From: Rikenellaceae bacterium
Lineage (GTDB): Bacteria; Bacteroidota; Bacteroidia; Bacteroidales; Rikenellaceae
NCBI GenBank assembly: GCA_902362705.1
Contig: CABIXK010000007.1
Location: forward strand, 21,607-85,606
Direction of reading: 5' to 3'
Length of the DNA: 64,000 nucleotides
Shown: piece after piece, positions 44,801 through 55,085 of the stretch
Layout: every line of letters begins with the position of its first letter
How positions within the stretch are numbered: the stretch's first letter is position 1
Notes under the pieces: generated by a model
What the model was told of the DNA's origin: nothing
Database searches by the model: none
What the model saw: only the letters and a program-made list of their open reading frames with translations
Made by a program: the position numbers and the translations under genes

Positions 44801-45363
44801 TCGATGAGCTCGATCTTCTGGATCTCGTGCGAGGTGCGGAAGCCGTCGAAGAAGTGGAGGAACGGAACGCGCGAGCGCAGCGAGACGATGTGGGCGATGC
44901 CCGCCAGGTCCATGACCTCCTGCACCGACGAGGTGGCCAGCATGGCGAAGCCGGTCTGGCGCGCGGCCATCACGTCCTGGTGGTCGCCGAAGATCGACAG
45001 CGACTGCGCGGCCAGCGCACGTGCCGATACGTGGAAGACGCCCGGGAGCAGCTCGCCGGCGATCTTGTACATATTGGGGATCATCAGCAGCAGACCCTGC
45101 GACGCGGTGAAAGTCGAGGTGAGGGCGCCGCTCTGCAGCGAGCCGTGCACGGCGCCGGCGGCACCGGCCTCCGACTGCATCTCGACCACCTTGACGGTCT
45201 CGCCGAAGATGTTCTTGCGACCCTGAGCCGCCCACTCGTCCACCAGCTCGGCCATCGTCGACGACGGCGTGATGGGATAGATGGCCGCAACCTCCGAGAA
45301 CATGTAAGCCACATGTGCCGCAGCGTAGTTGCCATCGCAAGTGATGAATTTCTTTTCTGCCAT
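41821..45363 (-). CDS. nifJ: Pyruvate:ferredoxin (flavodoxin) oxidoreductase
   Basis: 1180 residues, the single-chain form. Order: TPP/pyrimidine domain (1-250; YPITPSSTMAELVDEWAAQG), the transketolase C-like part (about 260-400), the gamma domain (about 415-620), a 2[4Fe-4S] ferredoxin domain (CIQCNQCAYVCP about 699, CVGCNNCVDVCP about 751), and the TPP-binding domain (GDGWGYDIGFGG about 971, then YSNTGGQSSKSTP) with the third cluster's Cys residues (CAGCGET, later CGCDYC). It oxidises pyruvate to acetyl-CoA and CO2 and reduces ferredoxin, which can feed RNF. Single-gene unit with its own operator-like region. Confidence 0.97.
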   Translation of the reverse strand: MAEKKFITCDGNYAAAHVAYMFSEVAAIYPITPSSTMAELVDEWAAQGRKNIFGETVKVVEMQSEAGAAGAVHGSLQSGALTSTFTASQGLLLMIPNMYKIAGELLPGVFHVSARALAAQSLSIFGDHQDVMAARQTGFAMLATSSVQEVMDLAGIAHIVSLRSRVPFLHFFDGFRTSHEIQKIELIDEAALTAMFDREALKSFRERALNPEHPVTRGTAQNPDIYFQTREAANKFYDAVPDMVAEAMEKISAMTGRTYKPFTYYGAADAERVVVAMGSVTETLKETVDHLTARGEKVGVITVHLYRPFAVKYLLEVLPSTVKRVCVLDRTKEPGANGDPLYLDVVEAFATARTLPCGERPLIVGGRYGLSSKDTTPAQMLAVFENLKMNEPKNQFTVGITDDVTFRSLPVGEEISLAKPGTFEALFFGLGADGTVGANKNSIKIIGGSTDKYCQAYFSYDSKKSGGYTSSHLRFGDQPITSPYLVTTPDFVACHVPSYVDKYDVLKGLKAGGSFLLNSVHDAETTCRTLPDHMKAYLAKNKINFYIINATKIAAELGLGSRTNTIMQSAFFKIAGVIPFEKAVEEMKHAILKSYGKKGEEIVNMNYAAVDAGGDAVEKIEVPAEWASIEDKGFVQTSDASRPEFVRSIVDPINGLKGDDLPVSAFNGREDGTWDNGTAAWEKRGIAVNVPEWKVENCIQCNQCAYVCPHAAIRPFLATEEEAAASGLEWKQGLGETKAWKFRIQVSPLDCVGCNNCVDVCPAKEKALVMKPLESQMPQAANWTYVTEKIGYKQVVDKTKSVKNLQFAQPLFEFSGACAGCGETPYIKAISQLFGDKMMVANATGCTSIYSGSAPSTPYCTNDKGQGPAWANSLFEDNAEFGLGMHVGVEKLRNRIQETMEAAIASCEKCSDELKGVMKEWIEARGSSSRSAEVTARLVPMLEACGCDYCKKILEMKDWLVKKSQWIIGGDGWGYDIGFGGVDHVLASGEDVNILVVDTEVYSNTGGQSSKSTPVGAVAKFASSGKRIRKKDLGAIAMTYGYVYVAQVSIGASQMQLFNVLKEAEAYPGPSLVIAYAPCINHGIKGGMTRTQTVGKQAVECGYWHLWHYNPQLEAEGKNPFVLDSKEPDWSKFRDFLMKEVRYTSLQKAFPAEAAELFEAAEENAKWRYNGYVRLSKQEY

Positions 45364-45402
45364 TGTGTTGTAATTTAGTATGATTTGTGTGTTTACGGCA
45401 TA

Positions 45403-45433
45403 TTACGCCGCAAAGTTAACAAATCCGGCGTAA
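45403..45433 (-). promoter_or_regulatory. PFOR promoter enclosed by an inverted repeat
   Basis: A perfect TAACTTTG -7 box on the minus strand (45411-45418) lies between the arms TTACGCCG (45403-45410) and CGGCGTAA (45426-45433), with a GTTAAC palindrome near the centre. The arms cover the start-site side and the -33 to -7 spacer, as an operator would. Confidence 0.65.
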
Positions 45434-45487
45434 AAATCCGTCCGATTTTTGCAGAATTAACCGGGAAATTTTCCCGATCTTCGCCCC

Positions 45488-46726
45488 ATGATTCCCTATC
45501 GCAAGAAAACACTGGACAACGGCCTCGAGGTGGTCGTCAACCGCGACCGTCAGTCGAAGATGGCCGCCGTGAACCTGCTCTACCGCGTCGGCGCGCGCAA
45601 CGAATCGCCCGAGCGCACGGGCTTCGCCCACCTGTTCGAGCACCTGATGTTCCGCGGCACGCACCGCCACCCCGACTTCGACCGACCCGTGCAGATGGCG
45701 TCGGGCGACAACAACGCCTTCACCAACAACGACTACACCGACTTCTACATCACCCTCCCGCGCGACCGCGTCGCCACGGCCCTGGAGCTCGAAAGCGACC
45801 GCATGACCGATCTGGCGATCACCCCCGGGAAGCTCGCCGCCGAGAAGCGCGTGGTGGTCGAGGAGTTCCGCCAGCGCTACCTCAACCAGCCCTACGGCGA
45901 CCAGACGATGCTCCTGCGGGCGCTCGCCTACCGCAAGCACCCCTACCGCTGGGCGACGATCGGCCTTACGCCCGACCACATCGAGGCGGCGACGCTCCCC
46001 GAGGTCGAGGCCTTCTACCGCCGCCACTACCGCCCCTCGAACGCCGTACTCTCGATCTCGGCCGACCTGGACGAGGAGCGCATGCTGGCCATGGCCGAGG
46101 AGTGGTTCGCCCCAGTGCCCGACCGTCCCGCGGCCGCGGAGCCCATCCCCGCCGAGCCGCCCCAGACCGAGGCGCGGCGACAGGAGGTCGAGCGCGACGT
46201 GCCGGCCACGACCGTCACCGTCGCCTTCCGCATGGGGCGCCGCACCGACCCCTCGTTCCAGGCGGCCGACCTGGTGTCGGACCTGCTCGCGGGCGGCGAC
46301 TCGGGACGGCTCCACCGCCGTCTGGTCAAGCAGCGGCGGCTCTTCGCCTCGGTCAACGCCTACGTGACGGGCGACCTCGACCCGGGGCTCTTCGTCGCCA
46401 CGGGGCAGCTGCTGCCCACGACCACGGTCGACGAGGCCGAGGAGGCGCTGTGGGGCGAGCTGCTGTCGCTCGCCGACGGGCAGGCGAGCGACTACGAGCT
46501 GGAGAAGGTGAAGAACAAGTTCGAGGCGAACACCCTCTTCGGCGAGCTGAACGTGATGAACAAGGCCATGAACCTGGGCTTCTACTGCATGGCGGGCGAT
46601 CTGGAGCTCGTCAACCGCGAGACGGCGCTCTACCGCGCCGTCGACCACGACGCGATCGCGCGCTTCTGCCGCGAGACCTTCCGCCCCGAACAGAGTTCCA
46701 CCCTCATATACCGAGCCGCACGATGA
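45488..46726 (+). CDS. M16 zinc metallopeptidase, catalytic subunit
   Basis: 412 residues. The inverted zinc motif HLFEH (His48, Glu51, His52) is present, with the third ligand Glu expected in the RVVVEEFRQRY helix (about 120-130). A second non-catalytic M16 half follows (from about 180). No signal peptide is seen, so a cytoplasmic or unusual location is possible. It is the first gene of a pair and overlaps the second as ATGA, which suggests a heterodimer like bacterial M16B peptidases. Confidence 0.93.
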   Translation: MIPYRKKTLDNGLEVVVNRDRQSKMAAVNLLYRVGARNESPERTGFAHLFEHLMFRGTHRHPDFDRPVQMASGDNNAFTNNDYTDFYITLPRDRVATALELESDRMTDLAITPGKLAAEKRVVVEEFRQRYLNQPYGDQTMLLRALAYRKHPYRWATIGLTPDHIEAATLPEVEAFYRRHYRPSNAVLSISADLDEERMLAMAEEWFAPVPDRPAAAEPIPAEPPQTEARRQEVERDVPATTVTVAFRMGRRTDPSFQAADLVSDLLAGGDSGRLHRRLVKQRRLFASVNAYVTGDLDPGLFVATGQLLPTTTVDEAEEALWGELLSLADGQASDYELEKVKNKFEANTLFGELNVMNKAMNLGFYCMAGDLELVNRETALYRAVDHDAIARFCRETFRPEQSSTLIYRAAR

Positions 46727-48099
46727 AAACGACCGATTCCAACCCCTCCCCCACCACGACACTCGATGTGACGGCGGCCGAGCGCCGTCGGCTCCCCAAC
46801 GGCGTCGCGCTCTACCTGCTGCATGCCGACGAGTTCGAAGTGCTGCGCGTGAGCTTCGTCTTCCGCGCCGGGTCGGTGCACCAGCAGGTGCCCTTCTCGG
46901 CCTCGGCCACGGCCAACCTCCTCGCCGAAGGGACGCGCGACCTGACGGCCGCCGAGGTGGCCGAGCGGCTCGACTACTACGGTTCGTGGTACGACGTCTC
47001 GATCGACCGCGACTACGTCTACATCAGCTTCGCCATGCTCTCCAGGTTCGCGGCCGAGACGCTCGCCGTGGCCGAACAGGTGCTGCTCCGCCCCCTCTTC
47101 CCCGAGGAGGAGGTGGCCGCCTACTGCGCCGAGCGGCGCCAGCGGCTGGCCATCGAGCGGCGGAAGGTCGACGTCGAGGCGCGCGAGGCCTTCGCCCGGG
47201 CCCTCTTCGGCCCCGAGCACCCCTACGGCATCGCCGCCGACGAGGCGGCCTACGAGCGTCTGACGCGCGACGACGTGGCCGCATTCTACGAGCGGCACTA
47301 CACGGCCCCCAACTGCTTCGTGGTGTGCAGCGGGCGCATCGACCCGGCGGCCGAGGAGGCCGTGGCGGCAATCGCCGCGCAGCTGCCCGGGGGGCCGTGC
47401 ACGGAGGAGATCTCAAGACCCGACGTCGCGGAGCCGCAGGTTGCGGCCGGGGCCTTCGCCGGGGCCGACACGGCGACAGCTGCGGAGGGCAGCCCCTTCG
47501 CCGGGGCAGACACGCGGCCCTTCCCGGCGCCCGCGACGCAGCACGAGGCGCGCGTCGCCCACCCGGGGGCCGTGCAGTCGTCGATCCGCATCGGGCGGCT
47601 GCTCTTCCCGCGGCGCCACCCCGACTTCGCGGGGATGCAGGTCGTGGCGGCGGCGCTGGGCGGCTACTTCGGCTCACGCCTGATGCAGAACCTGCGCGAG
47701 CGCAACGGCTACACCTACGGCGTGGTGGCGGCGATGGTCAACTTCGAGCGGGCGGGCTACCTGGCCGTCGCCGCGCAGGTGGGCACCGAGGTGACCGGGG
47801 CGGCGCTTGCGGAGATCTACGCCGAGATCGAGCGCCTGCGCACGGAGCTGCTGCCCGACGAGGAGCTGGCGCTGGTCAAGCGGATCATGGAGGGCGAGAT
47901 GATGCGCATCCTCGACGGGCCGTTCGGCATCGCCGACGTGACGATCGAAAACCTGCTCTGCGGCACCGACAACGGCGCCATCGACCGCAACCTCGCGCTC
48001 ATCCGCGCCACGACCCCCGAGGATGTCCGGCGCCTGGCCCGCAAATACCTCGCGCGCGAAGATCTGGTGACGGTCGTGGCGGGCGACAGCCTGTCATAG
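46723..48099 (+). CDS. M16 peptidase-like partner subunit, no zinc motif
   Basis: 458 residues. The M16 fold is clear (LPNGVALYLLHADEFEVLRVSFVFRAGSVHQ; C-terminal RNGYTYGVVAAMVNFERAGYLAV), but the HxxEH site is replaced (NLLAEGTRD), as in partner subunits that complete the substrate cavity. An Ala/Gly/Pro-rich insert at about 238-285 contains two FAGADT repeats. The ATG overlaps the stop of the catalytic subunit gene. Confidence 0.9.
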   Translation: MKTTDSNPSPTTTLDVTAAERRRLPNGVALYLLHADEFEVLRVSFVFRAGSVHQQVPFSASATANLLAEGTRDLTAAEVAERLDYYGSWYDVSIDRDYVYISFAMLSRFAAETLAVAEQVLLRPLFPEEEVAAYCAERRQRLAIERRKVDVEAREAFARALFGPEHPYGIAADEAAYERLTRDDVAAFYERHYTAPNCFVVCSGRIDPAAEEAVAAIAAQLPGGPCTEEISRPDVAEPQVAAGAFAGADTATAAEGSPFAGADTRPFPAPATQHEARVAHPGAVQSSIRIGRLLFPRRHPDFAGMQVVAAALGGYFGSRLMQNLRERNGYTYGVVAAMVNFERAGYLAVAAQVGTEVTGAALAEIYAEIERLRTELLPDEELALVKRIMEGEMMRILDGPFGIADVTIENLLCGTDNGAIDRNLALIRATTPEDVRRLARKYLAREDLVTVVAGDSLS

Positions 48100-48103
48100 G
48101 CAC

Positions 48104-48158
48104 CATTCATAAAATCAACGGGCGGAGTTTGCAGCTCCGCCCGTTGATTTTATGAATG
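48104..48158. terminator. Perfect 24-bp inverted repeat, bidirectional terminator
   Basis: Arms 48104-48127 and 48135-48158 are exact complements around a seven-base loop. AT-rich outer ends give T tracts on both strands. The right arm includes the TAA stop of ksgA. Confidence 0.88.
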
Positions 48159-49073
48159 ATCTGCTACCCACTGCGTCAACTCGACGAAATCGGCCACCGA
48201 CAACTGCTCGGCGCGGCGCGTGAAGAAGGGGTGCTCGGCGCCCCCGAAGTCGCCGAAGGCCGAGCGGAGCGAGTTGCGGATCATCTTGCGTCGCTGGCCG
48301 AACGACGCCTTCACGACGCGCACGAAGAGCCTCTCGTCGCAGTCGAGCCGCTCCACGCCGTTGCGGCGCAGGCGGATGACGGCGCTCTTGACCTTGGGAG
48401 GCGGGTTGAAGACCGTCTCGCCCACCGTGAAAAGATACTCGATGTCGTACCACGCCTGCAGGAGCACCGACAGGATGCCGTACTCCTTCGACCCGGGCCC
48501 CTCGGCCAGACGCACGGCCACCTCGCGCTGGATCATGCCCACGCACTCGGGCACCAGATCGCGGTTCTCCAGCACCTTGAAGAAGATCTGCGACGAGATG
48601 TTGTAGGGGAAGTTGCCGATGATCTTCAGCCCGCGCGGGAAGAGCGCGGCGAGGTCCATGCGCAGGAAATCGCCCTCCATCAGGCGGGGCGCGAAGTCGG
48701 GATAGTGGGCGTGGAGGTAGGCGACGCTCTCCGAATCGATCTCGGCGCCCCACGTGCGGATGTCGTCGCGCCGCAGCAGGAACTGCGTCAGCACCCCCAT
48801 GCCGCACCCCACCTCCAGCACGTCGCAGGGGGCGGGGGTATGCGGGTCGACAGCCGGCGGGCAGGTCGCGTGCAGGCTGTCGGACTGCGAGCCGCCTGCG
48901 GGGTCGCCCGGATGCGATCCGTCGGATTGCGGGCAGATTGCCTGCTGCTCGGCGCCGGCCGCGGCCGCGAGGGGCGGCTCGCCGCCCGAGAGCGCGTCGC
49001 AGATCTTGCGCGCGATATTGAGGTCGACCAGAAAATGCTGGCCCAACGCTTTCTTTGCTCTTACTTCGGTCAT
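48150..49073 (-). CDS. rsmA: 16S rRNA dimethyladenosine transferase
   Basis: 307 residues (KsgA). Motifs: KKALGQHFLVDLNI, SAM loop DVLEVGCGMGVLTQFL (84-99), motif IV GNFPYNISSQIFFK, and FNPPPKVKSAVIRL. It dimethylates A1518 and A1519 near the 3' end of 16S rRNA. Typical KsgA is about 260-270 residues; here some 45 extra low-complexity residues (about 31-82, Pro/Ser/Ala/Gly with scattered Cys) separate the QHFL motif from the SAM loop. The last codons lie inside a terminator stem. Confidence 0.94.
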   Translation of the reverse strand: MTEVRAKKALGQHFLVDLNIARKICDALSGGEPPLAAAAGAEQQAICPQSDGSHPGDPAGGSQSDSLHATCPPAVDPHTPAPCDVLEVGCGMGVLTQFLLRRDDIRTWGAEIDSESVAYLHAHYPDFAPRLMEGDFLRMDLAALFPRGLKIIGNFPYNISSQIFFKVLENRDLVPECVGMIQREVAVRLAEGPGSKEYGILSVLLQAWYDIEYLFTVGETVFNPPPKVKSAVIRLRRNGVERLDCDERLFVRVVKASFGQRRKMIRNSLRSAFGDFGGAEHPFFTRRAEQLSVADFVELTQWVADHS

Positions 49074-49664
49074 AATCGGGTGCGAAGTTACGGAAAACGG
49101 AGCACAGAGGCAAGCCGGAGCCTGCGCAATTTAAATCGGACGATCCGATTGCAGCTCGATTCATTATCGGGCAGCGCAATTTTGGCTTGCCCGGGGTCAT
49201 GCTGCCGTCCGCACCCGGATTGCCGCCGGATCTTTATTCTCGGACGCTGCCAGCGGAGGGCGGCAAACTCTGCCAAGAGTTGCGGGCTTTCGCCGCCGGT
49301 GGCTGCGGCCCGCCGGCTGGCGCTGCAATGAATAGTGGCCTTGTTGCCGATTTGCACTCAGACCGTAGCCTGCGAGGGGCGGCGATTGAAGAGAGCAGCC
49401 CTTCGCCGGGGGTGGCTACGGGCTGCAAAAACCTTTGATTTTGATTCATCAGCGTTTAGCGCCGACGATCGAAGCCTCGGGCTTCGTCCCTTTGGCACGA
49501 CCGCCCCAGCCGGCAAAGGGAAATTGTGTGCGAAAGGGCGGCCAAAGACCGGCGGGCCGCAGGCTGCCGCCCGAGAACAAATGGAAAATCGCAGCGAGCG
49601 GCATGGCCTTCGCCCCTCACTCTCTTCCCAACTTTCTACTTTTTACTTTTCACTTAATTACTTA
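49074..49664. repeat. Composite of dispersed repeats, no gene
   Basis: This 590-bp gap holds, from right to left, an AAGTAA-type tract (49631-49670, reading on the minus strand), a GC-rich module with GAAGCCTCGGGCTTCG, CCGCCCCAGCCGGCAAAGGG and GGCCAAAGACCGGC (49470-49558), and a palindromic module CAGACCGTAGCC...GGCTACGGGCTGC (49359-49426). The part before 49350 is GC-rich with short inverted repeats. This order matches 54754-55026. Confidence 0.75.
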
Positions 49665-49904
49665 TTACTTCTCCCGCTTGCGGCGGCGCCCCTTCTCGCG
49701 GCGCTCGTCGGCACGGCGCTGGAGCCGCTCGCGCCGCTGCACGAGGCGGAACGTATAGAGCAGGCCCGCGAAGCCGAAGCCCAGCAGCCCCACCCAGAAC
49801 CAGACGGCGATACCTCGCTCGAGGTATTCGAGCGCATAGATGATGCCGGCGATGGCCAGCACCATCGCGACCAGACGGACGATTTGCATGAAGTCGAATC
49901 TCAT
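49665..49904 (-). CDS. Small two-span membrane protein
   Basis: 79 residues. Two membrane segments (about 8-25 and 34-53) are followed by an Arg/Lys/Glu-rich cytoplasmic tail (RLVQRRERLQRRADERREK). I do not recognise the family. It follows another small membrane protein gene after five bases, so the two likely form one unit. Its last codon (AAG) and TAA stop belong to an AAGTAA-type repeat tract. Confidence 0.65.
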   Translation of the reverse strand: MRFDFMQIVRLVAMVLAIAGIIYALEYLERGIAVWFWVGLLGFGFAGLLYTFRLVQRRERLQRRADERREKGRRRKREK

Positions 49905-49909
49905 AGGAA

Positions 49910-50134
49910 TCAGGGTATATGGTGTTTGTCGACGTCGGAGAGATGGCGCCGCCGCTTCTTGCGGAACTCGTGGCAGACCATGCCGCACGCCGCAGCGACG
50001 AACAGCACGGCCACCAGCAGATCGAACAGCGTCACACAATGGCTCCGCAGCAGATAACCCCACAAATTATGCCCCAGCCACACGAGGGTGACGACGAGAA
50101 ACGCCAGGGCGAGCGCAAACGTCTTCTTATTCAT
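49910..50134 (-). CDS. Small two-span membrane protein
   Basis: 74 residues with two hydrophobic segments (about 5-29 and 35-54) and a basic tail (HEFRKKRRRHLSDVDKHH). The start MNKKTFALALAF is convincing. No family assigned. Likely operon with the gene at 49665-49904. Confidence 0.6.
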   Translation of the reverse strand: MNKKTFALALAFLVVTLVWLGHNLWGYLLRSHCVTLFDLLVAVLFVAAACGMVCHEFRKKRRRHLSDVDKHHIP

Positions 50135-50391
50135 GGTATGATGGTTTAAGCACCCCTAATTTACGAAAAATTTCCGATTTCGCACCGCACCGGCCCCCTG
50201 CAGGAGGATCCTCGCGGAGCTTCCGAACCGCTTCGGCGAAAGATCGATCACCGCCCGGCCCGCCGCCGGCACCAATCGGCCAAAAACCGGCCGCAGCACC
50301 GCAACCGGCACCATTGCGGCAGCACACCGCCACGACAGCCAAGCCACCGAGAACGCAGCCCAACCACCGAAATCCGCCCCGACAACCAGCG
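50135..50391. other. T-poor GC-rich intergenic stretch
   Basis: Between recQ and the small membrane genes. From 50180 the plus strand is dominated by CCG, GCA and CAC words with few T, much like 40976-41238. I see no gene or clear signal. Confidence 0.4.
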
Positions 50392-52584
<2,193 letters not shown>

Positions 52585-52651
52585 GTCGTCGTGACTAACG
52601 CATTAAGCACAAAATTCGACATAAAGATAAAAAAGTTTTCGGAAAAAACCA

Positions 52652-52659
52652 TAACTTTG
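52652..52659 (+). promoter_or_regulatory. -7 element of lptB
   Basis: A perfect TAACTTTG 22 bp before the lptB ATG. No clear -33 box; the upstream DNA is A-rich. A near-match on the other strand (TATCTTTA, 52622-52629) may serve recQ. Confidence 0.65.
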
Positions 52660-52681
52660 TCGAAATTTATTACCGATCCCC

Positions 52682-53470
52682 ATGCGTCTCTACACCAGCC
52701 AGCTCGTCAAGAAATACAAGGCCCGCACGGTCGTCAACCACGTCTCGATCGACGTGAGCCAGGGTGAGATCGTGGGCCTGCTGGGCCCCAACGGCGCCGG
52801 CAAGACCACCACTTTCTACATGATCGTGGGTCTGATCAAGCCCAACGAGGGGCAGATCTTCCTCGAAAACGACCAGGGCGGCGTGGCCGAGCTGACCGAC
52901 CTGCCGGTCTACCGCCGCGCCCAGCTGGGCGTGGGCTACCTGGCGCAGGAGGCCTCGGTCTTCCGCCGTCTGTCGGTCGAGGACAACATCCGCTCGGTGC
53001 TGGAGATGACCGACTTCTCGAAGGAGTACCAGCGCGAGCGCCTGGAGTCGCTCATCGAGGAGTTCCGCCTGCAGAAGGTGCGCAAGAGCTTGGGCATCCA
53101 GCTCTCGGGCGGCGAGCGCCGCCGCACCGAGATCGCCCGCGCGGTGGCCATCAACCCGGCCTTCATCCTTCTGGACGAGCCTTTCGCGGGCGTCGACCCG
53201 ATCGCCGTGGAGGACATCCAGTCGATCGTCGCCACGCTCAAGCACAAGAACATCGGCGTGATCATCACCGACCACAACGTCGACGAGACGCTGGCCATCA
53301 CCGACCGCACCTACCTGCTCTACGAGGGCAAGATCCTCAAGACGGGCACGGCCGAGGAGCTGGCCGCCGACCCGATGGTGCGCAAAGTCTACCTGGGCCA
53401 GAACTTCGAGCTCAAGCGCAGCCACCACCTCACGCAGGAGATGATCCACCGCAAACCCGTCGAGGAGTAA
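52682..53470 (+). CDS. lptB: LPS export ABC transporter ATPase LptB
   Basis: 262 residues. Walker [10 protein letters not shown] (about 36-44), the Q-loop region [14 protein letters not shown], signature LSGGERRR (about 140-147) and Walker [13 protein letters not shown] (about 161-172) are all in the LptB form. It drives LptFG to extract LPS from the inner membrane. Compared with E. coli LptB (241 residues) it has a slightly longer C-terminus. Its TAA overlaps the aroA ATG by one base. Confidence 0.96.
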   Translation: MRLYTSQLVKKYKARTVVNHVSIDVSQGEIVGLLGPNGAGKTTTFYMIVGLIKPNEGQIFLENDQGGVAELTDLPVYRRAQLGVGYLAQEASVFRRLSVEDNIRSVLEMTDFSKEYQRERLESLIEEFRLQKVRKSLGIQLSGGERRRTEIARAVAINPAFILLDEPFAGVDPIAVEDIQSIVATLKHKNIGVIITDHNVDETLAITDRTYLLYEGKILKTGTAEELAADPMVRKVYLGQNFELKRSHHLTQEMIHRKPVEE

Positions 53471-54759
53471 TGGAACGCACCGTCCGCCCCGCGCTGCTGC
53501 GGGGCGCACCCACACCACCCTGTTCGAAGAGCTACGCCCAGCGGGCGCTGGCCCTGGCCCTCCTGGCCGAGGGGCGCACGACGCTGCGCAACCTCGACCT
53601 GTGCGACGACACGCGCCGCGCGCTCGACGCCATCCGCACGCTCGGGGCGCGCATCGAGCGGCTCGACGCCTCGACCGTCGCCGTCGAAGGGGGTCTCCGC
53701 TACGGCCGCCTGTCCGGCGAGCGCTGCGTGCTCCGCCCCGCCGCCGACCGCCTCCACGCGGGCGAGTCGGGGCTCGCGGCGCGGCTCTTCGCCCCCCTGG
53801 CGGCGCTCGCCGACCGGCCGCTGCTCATCGAGGGCGAGGGGACGCTGCTCCACCGCCCGATGCAGACCGTTGCCGACGCGCTCCGGCAGCTCGGGGCGCG
53901 GGCCGAGGCGACCGGCGGGCGGCTGCCGCTGACCGTCTGCGGGCCGCTGCGGGGCGGCGAGGCCCGGATCGACGGCTCCGTCTCGTCGCAGTTCGCCACG
54001 GGACTGCTGCTGGCGCTGCCCTGCTGCGCGGAGGAGACCGTGCTGCGCCTCTCCGACGCCGTGTCGACACCTTATCTAGATATGACGATCGCCGCGGCCG
54101 AGCGCTTCGGCGCCGCGATCTTCCAACGCGACTACGCCGAGTTCTACGTCCCCGGCGGGCAGCGCTACCGCGCCGTCGACTACACGATCGAGGGCGACTG
54201 GAGCGCCGCGGCCATGCTGCTGGCGGCGGGCGCCGTGGCCGGCGAGGTCACCGTGGGCGGCATCTCGCGCCTCTCGCGCCAGGCCGACACGCGCTTCTGC
54301 GAGGCGCTGGCGCGCGCCGGCGCCGTGGTGGTCGACGAGGCCCACGCCGTGACGGTCGTCCGGCGGCCGCTGCGGGCCTTCGAGTTCGACGCCACCGACT
54401 GCCCCGACCTCTTCCCGGCGCTCGCCGTGCTGGGGGCCGCGGCCGAGGGGACCACCGTCCTGCGCGGCGCCTCGCGCCTCCGACACAAGGAGTGCGACCG
54501 GGGCGCGGCGCTGCGCGAGGAGTACGGGCGGCTGGGGATCGAGATCGAGATGCCCGAGGCCGACGTGATGACGGTCCGCGGCGGCGCGCCCCGCGGCGGG
54601 AGGGTCTCGGCCCACGGCGACCACCGCATCGCCATGTCGCTCGCCGCCACGGCGCTGCGGGCCGACGCCCCCGTCACCATCGAGGGGGCCGAATGCGTCG
54701 CCAAGAGCTTCCCCGAGTTCTTCGAGCAGCTGGAGCGGTGCACCGCAGGAGCGAAGTAA
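53470..54759 (+). CDS. aroA: 3-phosphoshikimate 1-carboxyvinyltransferase (EPSP synthase)
   Basis: 429 residues. The N-terminal SKSYAQRALALALLAEG, the NAGE/S-like LHAGESGLAARLF, the SSQFATGLLLALP segment, LSRQADTRFCEAL and the C-terminal HGDHRIAMSLA are all diagnostic. It joins shikimate-3-phosphate and PEP. The gene ends AAG TAA, and this codon pair is the first unit of an AAGTAA-type repeat tract. Together with aroC downstream it belongs to chorismate synthesis. Confidence 0.94.
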   Translation: MERTVRPALLRGAPTPPCSKSYAQRALALALLAEGRTTLRNLDLCDDTRRALDAIRTLGARIERLDASTVAVEGGLRYGRLSGERCVLRPAADRLHAGESGLAARLFAPLAALADRPLLIEGEGTLLHRPMQTVADALRQLGARAEATGGRLPLTVCGPLRGGEARIDGSVSSQFATGLLLALPCCAEETVLRLSDAVSTPYLDMTIAAAERFGAAIFQRDYAEFYVPGGQRYRAVDYTIEGDWSAAAMLLAAGAVAGEVTVGGISRLSRQADTRFCEALARAGAVVVDEAHAVTVVRRPLRAFEFDATDCPDLFPALAVLGAAAEGTTVLRGASRLRHKECDRGAALREEYGRLGIEIEMPEADVMTVRGGAPRGGRVSAHGDHRIAMSLAATALRADAPVTIEGAECVAKSFPEFFEQLERCTAGAK

Positions 54760-55085
54760 GAAGTAAAAAGTAATAAGTAAAAACTAAAAAGTATAAACTA
54801 AGAAGTGAGATGCGCGAAGCCTCCGGCTTCGTCCCTTTGCCGGCTCGCGCCGAAGGCGCGACCGCCCCGGCCGGCAAAGAGAAGTCGTGCGCGACGCGGC
54901 AGCCGAAGAACGGCTGTCCGTCCATATCTATTGCAGCGCCAGCTGCGCAGCCCGTAGCCACCCCCGGCGGAGGGCTGCCCGTCTCGCCCGAAGGTTCGCC
55001 GACGCCTCCGCTGGCTACGGACTGCGACAAGAAGACAAAAGGAGCCCGCCCCCGGAAACCGAACATTTATATATATAGAGTACCA
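54754..55085 (+). repeat. Composite of dispersed repeats between aroA and aroC
   Basis: Order from the aroA end: an AAGTAA-type tract (54754-54809), a module with GAAGCCTCCGGCTTCG, CGACCGCCCCGGCCGGCAAAG (54814-54882), then a palindromic module GCAGCCCGTAGCC...GGCTACGGACTGC (54948-55026), followed by an AT-rich TATATATA stretch before the aroC start. Same order as the minus-strand copy at 49359-49670. Confidence 0.8.

Noticed and set aside
46723..48099. Second M16 gene as an inactivated pseudogene
   Set aside because: Loss of the HxxEH motif is normal for the partner subunit of bacterial M16 pairs, and the frame is intact and coupled to the first gene.
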